37,262 nt of DNA from DATFPK01 sp035264885 (GTDB lineage Bacteria; Actinomycetota; Thermoleophilia; Solirubrobacterales; 70-9). Positions 1-6,183 of this stretch are shown here, piece after piece; the stretch's first letter is position 1, and each line of letters begins with the position of its first letter. The DNA lies in assembly GCA_035264885.1 (NCBI GenBank), contig DATFPK010000129.1, positions 1-37,262 of the forward strand. The letters run 5' to 3'. A model generated the notes under the pieces. The model was not told the origin of the DNA. It saw only the letters and a program-made list of their open reading frames with translations, and searched no databases. The translations under genes and the position numbers were made by a program.

Positions 1-366
1 CGGCTCGGCGGCCTCGCGGACCCGGCGGAGGCTGAGGCCCGCCGCTCCGAGAGCCGAGGTCGTGCGGCCGAGGTCGGGCGTGAGGACGACGAGGTGATCG
101 ACCCGGACTGCCCCATTGGGGTGCCTGCCGGGCTCAGAGGCCGGGTCGCCGCGCCCGGTCGGCAGGCCGTCGACCTCGCCCCCCTCGGCATTCGTCAGCT
201 CCCAACCGCGGATGCCGGCTCCGGCCCGGGCGTCGAAGACGAGCCGCACGGCCCCCACCGCGGCCGTCCCGGCGTCCGCCGCGAAGCCGCACTCACGCCA
301 CGGCTCCTCCGGCCCGCCGATCCGGACCGCGGCGATCCTCGGCCCGGCGGCGGTCGCGCCGCTCAG
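1..366 (-). CDS. VOC (glyoxalase/bleomycin-resistance fold) protein, C-terminus beyond window
   Basis: An open minus-strand frame without stops runs from the end of the acyl-CoA synthetase to the window edge; about 122 codons are visible. Translation gives a Pro/Gly/Ala-rich stretch, then VDHLVVLTPDLGRTTSALGA near residue 90. That is the first beta-alpha unit typical of VOC-fold proteins, with His as a possible metal ligand or structural residue. No ATG or GTG sits at the expected place. A CTG at 366-364 overlaps the upstream TGA as CTGA, with GGGAGG about 10 nt before it, so I propose CTG as the start. The overlap suggests translation coupled to the synthetase gene. The substrate cannot be deduced. 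The start is uncertain; the reading frame and family are moderately sure. Confidence 0.6.
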   Translation of the reverse strand, partial: MSGATAAGPRIAAVRIGGPEEPWRECGFAADAGTAAVGAVRLVFDARAGAGIRGWELTNAEGGEVDGLPTGRGDPASEPGRHPNGAVRVDHLVVLTPDLGRTTSALGAAGLSLRRVREAAEP

Positions 367-2036
367 GTGTTCTGGACCTCCCGCCCCGGCTTCTCCGCCT
401 CGCGCTCCTTCAGCTCCCGCTTGAGGATCTTGCCGGTCGCGTTGCGGGGCAGCTCGTCGAGGAACTCGACCTCCTTCGGCACCTTGTATCCCGCGAGGTT
501 GGACTTGACGTGCTTCTTCAGCTCGTCCTCCCCGGCGTCCTTGCCGTCGCTGAGGACGACGAACGCCTTGAGCCGCTGGCCGAACTCCTCGTCCTCGATG
601 CCGATCACGGCGGCCTCGGCGATCGCGTCGTGGTCGGACAGGAGGTCCTCGACCTCCCGGGGGAAGACGTTCTCGCCACCGCTGACGATCATCTCGTCGT
701 CGCGGCCGTCGATGAACAGGCGGCCCTCCTCGTCGAAGTGCCCCATGTCCCCGCTCGAGAGGAGACCGTCGATCTCGTCCTTGCTGCCACCGCCGGTGTA
801 GCCCTCGAACTGCATGTCGTTGCCGACGAAGATCCGCCCGCTCTCGCCCTCCTCGACCGGGTTGCCGTCATCGTCGTAGAGGCGCACGATCGTGCCCCGC
901 GGCGGTCGCCCGGCGGTGCCCGGCGCGGCGCGGAGGTCCTCGGGCGTGGCGACCGTCGCGTAGGCGACCTCGGTCGACCCGTAGAGGTTGTAGATGTTGT
1001 CGCCGAAGTGGTCCATCCACTTCAGGGCGAGCTCGCCCGGGAGCGCCGAGCCGGAGACGGAGGTGATCCGCAGGCTCGGCAGCGAGTACTTCGACAAGGT
1101 CTCCTCGTCGAGGTTGAGGATCCGCTGGAGCATGACCGGGACGACGACGAGGACGTTGGCGTCATGCTCCTCGACCGTCTTCAGCGTGTCCTCCTCCTTG
1201 AACTTGCGCCGCAGGACGATCGTCGACGCGAGCGGCAGGCTGAGCACGAAGTGCGTGAAGCCCCACGAGTGGAAGAGCGGGCAGGCGATCATCATCCGGT
1301 CGCGGCTGCGGAACGGAATGACGTCGAACAGCGCCGCGACAGCCCCGAGGCCGTCCGGGCTCGAGCGCTGGGCGCCCTTCGGGGTGCCGGTCGTGCCCGA
1401 GGTGAGGATCACGAACCGCGGCTTCTCCGCCGGCGGGCTGAGGTCGGAGTCGTCGCTCTCCTCGATCAGCTCGTCGATCGTCGGCTCCCTGGACCCGCCG
1501 TCGGTCCAGCCGACCACCCGGGTCACGTCCTCATCGACCTCCTCGAGCAGTTCCGCGAACTCCTCGTCGTAGACCAGGATCTCCGGGCCCTCGCGCTCCA
1601 TCACCTCGGCGAGCTGCGGGCCGGCGAACTGGGTGTTCAGGTAGAGAGAGCCGGCACCGAGCTTGGCCGCGGCGAGGGTCGCGTCGATGAACCCGCGGTG
1701 GTTGCGGCACATGATCCCGACCCCCTTGCCGGGGCCGACGCCGCGCTTCTCGAAGGCGCGGGCGAGGGCGTTCGAGCGACGGTGAACCTGCTCGAAGGTC
1801 AACTCGCCCTTCTCGTCGATGACGGCGACCTCGTCCGGGTACTGGATCGCGGTGACCGCGGCGCCCGTGGCGGGCGTCGCCCCCCATCGCGCGAAGGTCA
1901 GCCCCATGCGCGCGAGCTTGTCCGGCCGCACGGGCTTCAGCATCCCGGCCTCGGTCAGCACCTTCACCTGGAAGACACCGTCGGAGATCAGCCCGAAGGG
2001 GTTCTGCAAACGGCCCTTCACGTTCTCCACGTCCAC
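363..2036 (-). CDS. AMP-dependent acyl-CoA synthetase (FadD-like)
   Basis: Adenylate-forming enzyme that activates a carboxylic acid, probably a fatty acid, to acyl-CoA via an acyl-AMP. It is 557 residues, normal for the family. The phosphate-binding loop TSGTTGTPKG lies at about 212-221. YGSTEV near 350 is the substrate/ATP motif. SSGDMGHFDEEGRLFIDGR with the following DDEMIVSGGENV is the hinge region. GKILKREL near the C-terminus carries the catalytic lysine. The GTG at 2036 is preferred because TAGTGT, a good actinobacterial -10 box, ends 7 nt before it, the leaderless spacing seen at other genes here. A second GTG two codons later follows GAGG by 5 nt and is the alternative. Chain-length specificity cannot be read from sequence. 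The downstream VOC gene overlaps its stop. Confidence 0.93.
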   Translation of the reverse strand: MDVENVKGRLQNPFGLISDGVFQVKVLTEAGMLKPVRPDKLARMGLTFARWGATPATGAAVTAIQYPDEVAVIDEKGELTFEQVHRRSNALARAFEKRGVGPGKGVGIMCRNHRGFIDATLAAAKLGAGSLYLNTQFAGPQLAEVMEREGPEILVYDEEFAELLEEVDEDVTRVVGWTDGGSREPTIDELIEESDDSDLSPPAEKPRFVILTSGTTGTPKGAQRSSPDGLGAVAALFDVIPFRSRDRMMIACPLFHSWGFTHFVLSLPLASTIVLRRKFKEEDTLKTVEEHDANVLVVVPVMLQRILNLDEETLSKYSLPSLRITSVSGSALPGELALKWMDHFGDNIYNLYGSTEVAYATVATPEDLRAAPGTAGRPPRGTIVRLYDDDGNPVEEGESGRIFVGNDMQFEGYTGGGSKDEIDGLLSSGDMGHFDEEGRLFIDGRDDEMIVSGGENVFPREVEDLLSDHDAIAEAAVIGIEDEEFGQRLKAFVVLSDGKDAGEDELKKHVKSNLAGYKVPKEVEFLDELPRNATGKILKRELKEREAEKPGREVQNT

Positions 2037-2043
2037 CTCGGGA

Positions 2044-2049
2044 ACACTA
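2044..2049 (-). promoter_or_regulatory. -10 box TAGTGT, probable leaderless promoter of the acyl-CoA synthetase
   Basis: TAGTGT on the minus strand is followed by the 7-nt TCCCGAG and then the GTG start at 2036. This matches TANNNT plus 6-7 nt plus start codon, the signature of leaderless actinobacterial transcripts. No convincing -35 was seen. Confidence 0.5.
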
Positions 2050-2101
2050 TTTCCCTGGCGCCGGGGGCGCTAACCACAACCGCCGGCCCGCGCCCGTGAA
2101 C

Positions 2102-2560
2102 TCAGCCGTCCTCGACCTGGGCGACCGCGATGCAGGCGATGCCCTCGCCGCGGCCGATCCAGCCCATCCCCTCGTTGGTCGTCGCCTTGACGCTCACCCG
2201 GGCCGACGTCGCCGCGGCGAGCAGGCGCTCCATCTCGGCCTTGTGGGGGCCGATCCGCGGCTCCTCGCAGACGACGGTGACGTCGACGTTGACGATCCTG
2301 CCGGCGACCGTGCCGACGACCGTGCGCAGCAGGTCGAGCGAGGCGGCGTCCCGCCAGCGCTCCTCGTCGTCGGGGAAGAGGGTGCCGATGTCGCCCTCAC
2401 CGCCCGAGGCACCGAGCAGGGCGTCGATGACGGCGTGGCTGACGACATCGGCGTCGGAATGGCCTGCCAGCCCTCGCGGGTGGTCGATCTCGACCCCGCC
2501 GAGCACCAGCCGGCGCCCGTCGGCGAAGCGATGACTGTCGTAACCGATGCCGACGCTCAT
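2102..2560 (-). CDS. ispF: 2-C-methyl-D-erythritol 2,4-cyclodiphosphate synthase
   Basis: Catalyses the fifth step of the MEP isoprenoid pathway: cyclisation of CDP-methylerythritol 2-phosphate with release of CMP. The 152-residue length is typical. The family's zinc ligands appear as YDSH near the N-terminus (D8, H10) and GHSDADVVSHAVIDALLG at about 33-50. DIGTLFPD follows at 57-64, and the C-terminal KATTNEGMGWIGRGEGIA signature is intact. The ATG at 2560 overlaps the stop of the upstream PHP phosphatase as ATGA, so the two are probably translated together. ispD lies 2.3 kb away on the same strand, separated by a plus-strand DUF389 gene and small ORFs; in many bacteria the two are adjacent or fused. 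Confidence 0.96.
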   Translation of the reverse strand: MSVGIGYDSHRFADGRRLVLGGVEIDHPRGLAGHSDADVVSHAVIDALLGASGGEGDIGTLFPDDEERWRDAASLDLLRTVVGTVAGRIVNVDVTVVCEEPRIGPHKAEMERLLAAATSARVSVKATTNEGMGWIGRGEGIACIAVAQVEDG

Positions 2561-3396
2561 CCGCCGGCATCCTCCCCCACCGGGACGAGGCGGCGTCGCC
2601 TTGCCTCGAAGGCGCAGATCTGGCGGATGCCCAGGCGGTCGAGGAACTCGAGCGCGCGCTCGTATCCGTATCCCACCTGCTCGGGCACGTGGGCGTCCGA
2701 GGAGAGCGTGAAGGCGGCGCCGGCGTCGACGCACATGTCGGCGAAGGCACGGTCGGGGTAGATCTCGCCGACCGGCTTGCGCAGTCCCGCGGTCGAGACC
2801 TCGACCGCGATGCCGCTCTCGGCGATCGCCTCGACCGCCGGCTCGTAGTAGAAGCGCGGATCGCGGGCGGGGCGGGGGCGGCCGCGACCCCAGACCTTGA
2901 CGAGGTCGGGGTGGGCGAGGACGTCGAAGAGGCCGCAGCGAGCGGCCTCGGCGACGGTCTCGAAGTAGCGCCGCCAGACTGCGTCGGGGTCTCCCTCCCC
3001 GTCCCAGACGTCCCAGCCCTCGTGGTCGACCGCCCCTCCGCGGATGAAGTGGACCGAGCCGACGACGTAGTCGAAGTCCCGCGCGTCGAGCAGGTTCGCG
3101 GTGCGGTCCTCGCTGCCCGCGACGAAGTCGCACTCGACGCCGAGCCGCAGCGAGGTGGTCCGCATGAACTCGCAGTACTCGTCGAGGTCGTCGCGGGCCT
3201 GCTCTTCCCAGAAGGGGTGGCGCCAGAGATCGAGGGACTGGGTGAAGCGGTAGACGTGCTCGGAGGCCCCGAGCTCGGTGATGCCCGCCTCCTCGGCCAT
3301 CGCCCGGTAGCGGTCGACGTTCTCGTCGGTGAAGAAGCGCTCCGGCGGGGTGTCCGGCTCGTCCGGCCGGAGGTGAAGGTGATAGTCGGTCAGCAC
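2557..3396 (-). CDS. PHP-domain phosphoesterase, histidinol-phosphatase (HisK/HisJ) type
   Basis: 279-residue PHP-family metal-dependent phosphatase. The first metal-binding motif is YHLHLRP (His6, His8). Later conserved elements are ASEHVY, the ECDFV strand, VGSVHFI, DVLAHPDLVK and LSSDAHVPEQVG; His and Asp in these are the expected metal ligands. The layout matches the histidinol-phosphatase branch, which removes phosphate from L-histidinol phosphate in histidine synthesis. No other his genes are present, so the substrate is inferred from family only. The start is GTG at 3396. The gene is divergent from the DUF389 gene across only 20 bp and overlaps ispF by 4 nt. A general sugar or nucleotide phosphoesterase role remains possible. 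Confidence 0.85.
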   Translation of the reverse strand: MLTDYHLHLRPDEPDTPPERFFTDENVDRYRAMAEEAGITELGASEHVYRFTQSLDLWRHPFWEEQARDDLDEYCEFMRTTSLRLGVECDFVAGSEDRTANLLDARDFDYVVGSVHFIRGGAVDHEGWDVWDGEGDPDAVWRRYFETVAEAARCGLFDVLAHPDLVKVWGRGRPRPARDPRFYYEPAVEAIAESGIAVEVSTAGLRKPVGEIYPDRAFADMCVDAGAAFTLSSDAHVPEQVGYGYERALEFLDRLGIRQICAFEARRRRLVPVGEDAGG

Positions 3397-3404
3397 GGCC
3401 GCAG

Positions 3405-3410
3405 TAGCTT
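3405..3410 (+). promoter_or_regulatory. -10 box TAGCTT, probable leaderless promoter of the DUF389 gene
   Basis: TAGCTT is followed by six bases (TTCACC) and the ATG at 3417. The divergent gap to the PHP phosphatase is only 20 bp, so both genes must use very short or no 5' leaders. Confidence 0.5.
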
Positions 3411-3416
3411 TTCACC

Positions 3417-4427
3417 ATGGTCCACCTGCGGATCGTCGTGCCCAACCACCAGTCCGATCACGCCTTGGACCTGCTCAAGGCGACCCCGTCGGCCTGCAAC
3501 CTGATCTACCTGGCGGGCGCGGCGCAGAAGCCGGAGGGCGACGTGATCCTCTGCGACGTCGCCCGCGAGGACGCGAGCGTGATCCTCTCCGACCTGAAAG
3601 AGCTCGAGATCCACCGCGAGGGGTCGATCGCCCTGGAGGAGATCGACGCCGAGATCTCCGACGCGTCGGAGCGGGCGGAGAAGGCGGCGAAGGGCGCACC
3701 CGCCGACGCGGTCGTCTGGGAGGAGGTCGAGGCGAGGACGTCGGAGGACATCTCGCTGGGGCCGAACTTCCTCGCCTTCATGGTCCTGGCCTGCCTGATC
3801 GCATCGGTCGGGATCCTCCTCGACTCACCGATCCTGATCATCGGGGCCATGGTCGTCGGACCCGAGTTCGGGCCGATCGCCGGGCTCTGCGTGGCGATCG
3901 TGCAGCGGCGGCGCGACGTGGCGGAGATGTCGCTGCGGGCGCTGGCGGTCGGCTTCCCCCTGGCGATCACGGCGGCGTTCCTGTTCGCCCTGCTCGTGAG
4001 AGCCGTCGACCTGACGCCGGAGGGCTTCGTCACCGGCGAGAACCCGCTGACCGACTTCATCTCCCATCCCGACGCCTTCTCGCTGATCGTCGCCTGCTTT
4101 GCCGGCGCTGCAGGCACGCTGTCGCTGACCTCGACCAAGTCCGGCGCGCTGATCGGAGTCCTGATCTCGGTCACTACGATTCCCGCCGCGGCGAACATCG
4201 GCGTGGCCGCCGCCTTCGGTGACGGCGACGAGTGGATCGGGGCGATGCTCCAGCTGGCCGCCAACCTGACCGGCATCGTCAGCGCGGGCGTCGCGACGTT
4301 GTTCCTCCAGCGCAAGCTCTACCAGCGACGCCGGCGGCGCCATCTGACGGACGAGGCCCGCGAGGTCGCCGGCCTGCCGGTCGGCCGCAGCCGCCGCGCC
4401 CGCCTCACGGTCGGTGGTCCGCGCTGA
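3417..4427 (+). CDS. DUF389 family membrane protein
   Basis: 336-residue protein of the DUF389 family (TIGR00341/TIGR00271-like). The N-terminal ~115 residues are soluble with an ACT-like alternation of strands and helices (LRIVVPNHQSDHALDLL). The membrane region begins with FLAFMVLACLIASVGILLDS and contains the family hallmark ILIIGAMVVGPEFGPIAG. About six hydrophobic segments can be counted up to LTGIVSAGVATLFLQ near residue 295, followed by an Arg-rich cytoplasmic tail (QRRRRRHLTDEAREVAG). Family function is unknown; a transporter or signal-responsive membrane role is only a guess. ATG at 3417 follows a -10 box by 6 nt. It stands alone on the plus strand among minus-strand housekeeping genes. 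Confidence 0.9.
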   Translation: MVHLRIVVPNHQSDHALDLLKATPSACNLIYLAGAAQKPEGDVILCDVAREDASVILSDLKELEIHREGSIALEEIDAEISDASERAEKAAKGAPADAVVWEEVEARTSEDISLGPNFLAFMVLACLIASVGILLDSPILIIGAMVVGPEFGPIAGLCVAIVQRRRDVAEMSLRALAVGFPLAITAAFLFALLVRAVDLTPEGFVTGENPLTDFISHPDAFSLIVACFAGAAGTLSLTSTKSGALIGVLISVTTIPAAANIGVAAAFGDGDEWIGAMLQLAANLTGIVSAGVATLFLQRKLYQRRRRRHLTDEAREVAGLPVGRSRRARLTVGGPR

Positions 4428-4567
4428 CCGCCCTCCTCGCGCTCGCCGCCCTCGCCGGGGGCACCGCCGCGGCGGAGCTGCTCGGCGCCGCCAACATGGG
4501 CACTGCCCTCGGCGTGGGGCAGATCTGCTTTGCCAGCGCCCTCGTCTGGGGCCTGGTGGCGCGGTAG
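4424..4567 (+). CDS. Small two-helix membrane protein (47 aa), CTG start proposed
   Basis: Just after the DUF389 gene, a 47-codon frame encodes two hydrophobic stretches: TALLALAALAGGTAAAEL, then MGTALGVGQICFASALVWGL, ending VAR. The helix-turn-helix hydrophobic pattern and the GAANMGTAL turn look like a real small membrane protein. No ATG or GTG precedes it in a sensible place. A CTG at 4424 overlaps the DUF389 stop as CTGA, giving 47 residues and probable coupling to that gene. An internal ATG would delete the first helix. A longer version starting inside the DUF389 gene is possible but would add an Arg/Pro-rich non-native-looking leader. I do not recognise a named family. Confidence 0.45.
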   Translation: MTALLALAALAGGTAAAELLGAANMGTALGVGQICFASALVWGLVAR

Positions 4568-4569
4568 AC

Positions 4570-4770
4570 CTAGGCGCCGAGTGGCTCGGCCCCCTCGCGG
4601 CCGCGCTCGGTGGCCGGGGGCTCCTCCTCGCTGGGGCCGGGCTCCTCGCCGGGCGACGCCGGTGGGCGCTCCTCCGGCGTGAAGGCCGGCGGGACCTGGT
4701 CCGGCGCGTCCTCGCTCGACGTCTCGTCGGGCTCCGGGGCGGGGCTGACCGGCGTCTCTGGCGTGTCCAT
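4570..4770 (-). CDS. Small acidic Pro/Glu-rich hypothetical protein (66 aa)
   Basis: 66-residue protein dominated by Pro, Glu, Ser and Asp (for example PEERPPASPGEEPGPSEEE), predicted disordered, with no signal peptide, membrane segment or known domain. It is probably real: the ATG at 4770 has a perfect AGGAGG Shine-Dalgarno with a 6-nt spacer, stronger than almost any other gene in the window. It ends 2 nt from the stop of the convergent small plus-strand ORF and lies 130 bp downstream of ispD. No function is proposed. Confidence 0.6.
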   Translation of the reverse strand: MDTPETPVSPAPEPDETSSEDAPDQVPPAFTPEERPPASPGEEPGPSEEEPPATERGREGAEPLGA

Positions 4771-4776
4771 GCGGTG

Positions 4777-4782
4777 CCTCCT
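4777..4782 (-). promoter_or_regulatory. Strong ribosome-binding site (AGGAGG) for the 66-aa ORF
   Basis: AGGAGG on the minus strand, six bases from the ATG at 4770. It is the main evidence that this short low-complexity ORF is translated. Confidence 0.65.
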
Positions 4783-4841
4783 CGGTGGGGTCGCCTTCAG
4801 CTACCCGCGCGCCGGGGCCGCAACCCGCCCGCCGGCCCGCA

Positions 4842-4887
4842 ATGCGTTCGACCTCACCCGAATGGTCGCGGCAGACGTCGAACGCAT
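4842..4887. repeat. Perfect 11-bp inverted repeat with 24-nt spacer
   Basis: ATGCGTTCGAC (4842-4852) and GTCGAACGCAT (4877-4887) are exact reverse complements. The repeat lies 12 nt downstream of the ispD stop and upstream of the 66-aa ORF. As RNA it forms a long-loop hairpin but has no U tract, so it could be a factor-dependent terminator or processing site for ispD, or as DNA a binding site for a dimeric regulator of the downstream ORF. Confidence 0.6.
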
Positions 4888-4899
4888 CGGCGGATCGGG

Positions 4900-5568
4900 C
4901 TAGCGTCGGGCGAGAAGGAGGTCTGCGACCTCCAGGTCCAGGGGCGTCGTCACCTTGAGGTTCTCGGCCGATGCCTCGTGAATCGCGACGCGGCCGCCGG
5001 CCTGCTCGACCAGCATCGCGTCGTCGGTCGCGCCGGCGAGGTCGCCGGCCGCCTGCGCCTCGCGCAGGGCCTCGGTCCTGAACGCCTGCGGCGTCTGCAC
5101 CGCCCACAGGCGCCGGCGGTCGAGCGTCCGCTCCACGGTCCGGTCCCCCCCGGCCTCCTTGACGGTGTCGGTGACCGGCGCGGCGGCGACGACGCCGGCC
5201 AGGTCCGCGCGCTCGGCCAATTCCTCCACCACCTCATCGACCAGCCCAGCGGTGACGAGCGGCCGCGCCGCGTCGTGGACGACGACGAACTCGGACTCCA
5301 CGTGCGCGAGCCCGTTGGCGACCGACTCGGACCGGCTCGCCCCTCCGGCCACGACCTTCGGCCCGAGCGACGAGAGGCGAGAGACGAGAGACGGCGGCGC
5401 GACCACGACGACCTCACCGACCGCGCCGGACTCCGCGAACGCCTCCAGCGACCACTCCACCAGCCGCTTTCCCCCCACCTCCGCCAGCGCCTTCGGACCG
5501 CCGGCTCCGAGCCTCGCTCCGGAGCCGGCGGCCGCGATCAGCGCGGTTGCCTGGGCGGTCCCGCTCAC
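4900..5568 (-). CDS. ispD: 2-C-methyl-D-erythritol 4-phosphate cytidylyltransferase
   Basis: MEP-pathway enzyme that couples methylerythritol 4-phosphate to CTP, giving CDP-methylerythritol. It is 222 residues, normal length. The nucleotide-binding loop is AAAGSGARLGAGGPKAL (about 12-28; Arg19 and Lys26 are the expected catalytic bases). VVVHDAARPL (about 95-104) is the family signature. VQTPQAFR and the C-terminal ATDDAMLVE and ENLKVTTPLDL segments are also intact. The start is GTG at 5568, 15 nt after carD, so the two are likely cotranscribed. The carD-ispD pairing is common in actinobacteria. No Shine-Dalgarno is obvious; coupling to carD translation is plausible. Confidence 0.96.
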   Translation of the reverse strand: MSGTAQATALIAAAGSGARLGAGGPKALAEVGGKRLVEWSLEAFAESGAVGEVVVVAPPSLVSRLSSLGPKVVAGGASRSESVANGLAHVESEFVVVHDAARPLVTAGLVDEVVEELAERADLAGVVAAAPVTDTVKEAGGDRTVERTLDRRRLWAVQTPQAFRTEALREAQAAGDLAGATDDAMLVEQAGGRVAIHEASAENLKVTTPLDLEVADLLLARR

Positions 5569-5583
5569 GGGAGCCGCGCGGCG

Positions 5584-6141
5584 TCAGGCAGTTGCCGCGA
5601 ACCTCTCCTCGAGGAGGTTGTCCAGATACTCCTCGGCCCCCTCCTCGTCCGTGTCCAGCGCGTACATGAACTCCGACGCGAGGATCTTCTTGGCCCGCGT
5701 GTACATCTGCTTCTCGCCGGTGGAGAGGCCCTTCTCCATTTCCCGGATGGCGAGGTTGCGGACGACCTCGGCGAGCTCGAAGATGTCGCCGGTCTTGATC
5801 TTCTCGCGGTTGTACTTGAAGCGCCGGTTCCAGTTCTTCGGCATGTCCGAGACCTCGTCGGTAAGGACCGCGACAACCTTCTTGATCTGAACCTCGTCGC
5901 AGACCCGCCGCAGGCCGGCGGTGCCGGCGTTCTCGCACGGAACCATCACGGTGAGCTCGTTGTGGAGGATCTTGATCGTGAGGTACTCACGCTCGGTCCC
6001 CATCAGCTCGCGCGTCTCCTTCTTCATGACCAGGCCGGCCCCGTGGTGCGGATAGACGACCTTGTCGCCCTCCTCGAAGTCGCAGACGATGGCGACTTCC
6101 CCCTCGAGACCGGCCTCGCTCGCCTCTTCTAGCTCTGGGAT
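5584..6141 (-). CDS. carD: CarD/CdnL-type RNA polymerase-binding transcription factor (proposed ATC start)
   Basis: CarD binds the RNA polymerase beta subunit and stabilises open complexes at rRNA and other promoters. The N-terminal RNAP-interacting (Tudor-like) domain includes FEEGDKVVYPHHGAG; the helical DNA-binding domain includes MPKNWNRRFKYNREKIKTGD and GEKQMYTRAKKILASE. The first in-frame ATG (6027) would cut away GDKVVYPHHGAG, so it cannot be the true start. The frame is open up to the disA stop but contains no ATG, GTG or TTG there. A perfect AGGAGG (6147-6152) sits 5 nt before an ATC at 6141-6139, giving 185 residues beginning PELEEASEAGLEG after the initiator. I propose ATC initiation. 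An out-of-frame ATG at 6173 with GGAG before it would require a frameshift or a sequence error. Family certain, start uncertain. Confidence 0.93.
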   Translation of the reverse strand: MPELEEASEAGLEGEVAIVCDFEEGDKVVYPHHGAGLVMKKETRELMGTEREYLTIKILHNELTVMVPCENAGTAGLRRVCDEVQIKKVVAVLTDEVSDMPKNWNRRFKYNREKIKTGDIFELAEVVRNLAIREMEKGLSTGEKQMYTRAKKILASEFMYALDTDEEGAEEYLDNLLEERFAATA

Positions 6142-6146
6142 GACTT

Positions 6147-6152
6147 CCTCCT
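6147..6152 (-). promoter_or_regulatory. Ribosome-binding site (AGGAGG) preceding the ATC start of carD
   Basis: AGGAGG with a 5-nt spacer (AAGTC) before ATC at 6141. It decides the proposed start, because no standard start codon lies in the carD frame between the disA stop and the conserved domain. Confidence 0.55.
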
Positions 6153-6183
6153 CTTGGTTCTCGACGGCGCCATCGTGGCTCCG

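Noticed and set aside
510..2099. Long plus-strand open frame opposite the acyl-CoA synthetase
   Set aside because: It is the mirror of a high-GC gene: the translation is Arg/Val/Asp-Leu repeats without any domain, while the minus-strand frame has full adenylate-forming motifs.
4842..4887. tRNA-like reading of the inverted repeat (GTTCGAC, GGTCGAAC)
   Set aside because: Only 46 nt, no cloverleaf, no anticodon arm and no CCA-side acceptor pairing.
4414..6132. 572-codon plus-strand frame across ispD and carD
   Set aside because: Low-complexity Arg/Gly-rich translation; both strands cannot be coding here, and the minus-strand ispD and carD are unmistakable.
6131..6173. Leader peptide ORF starting ATG 6173 and ending TAG before carD
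   Set aside because: It encodes 14 codons of basic residues and has GGAG upstream, but nothing shows it is translated. It is treated only as the alternative explanation for the carD start.
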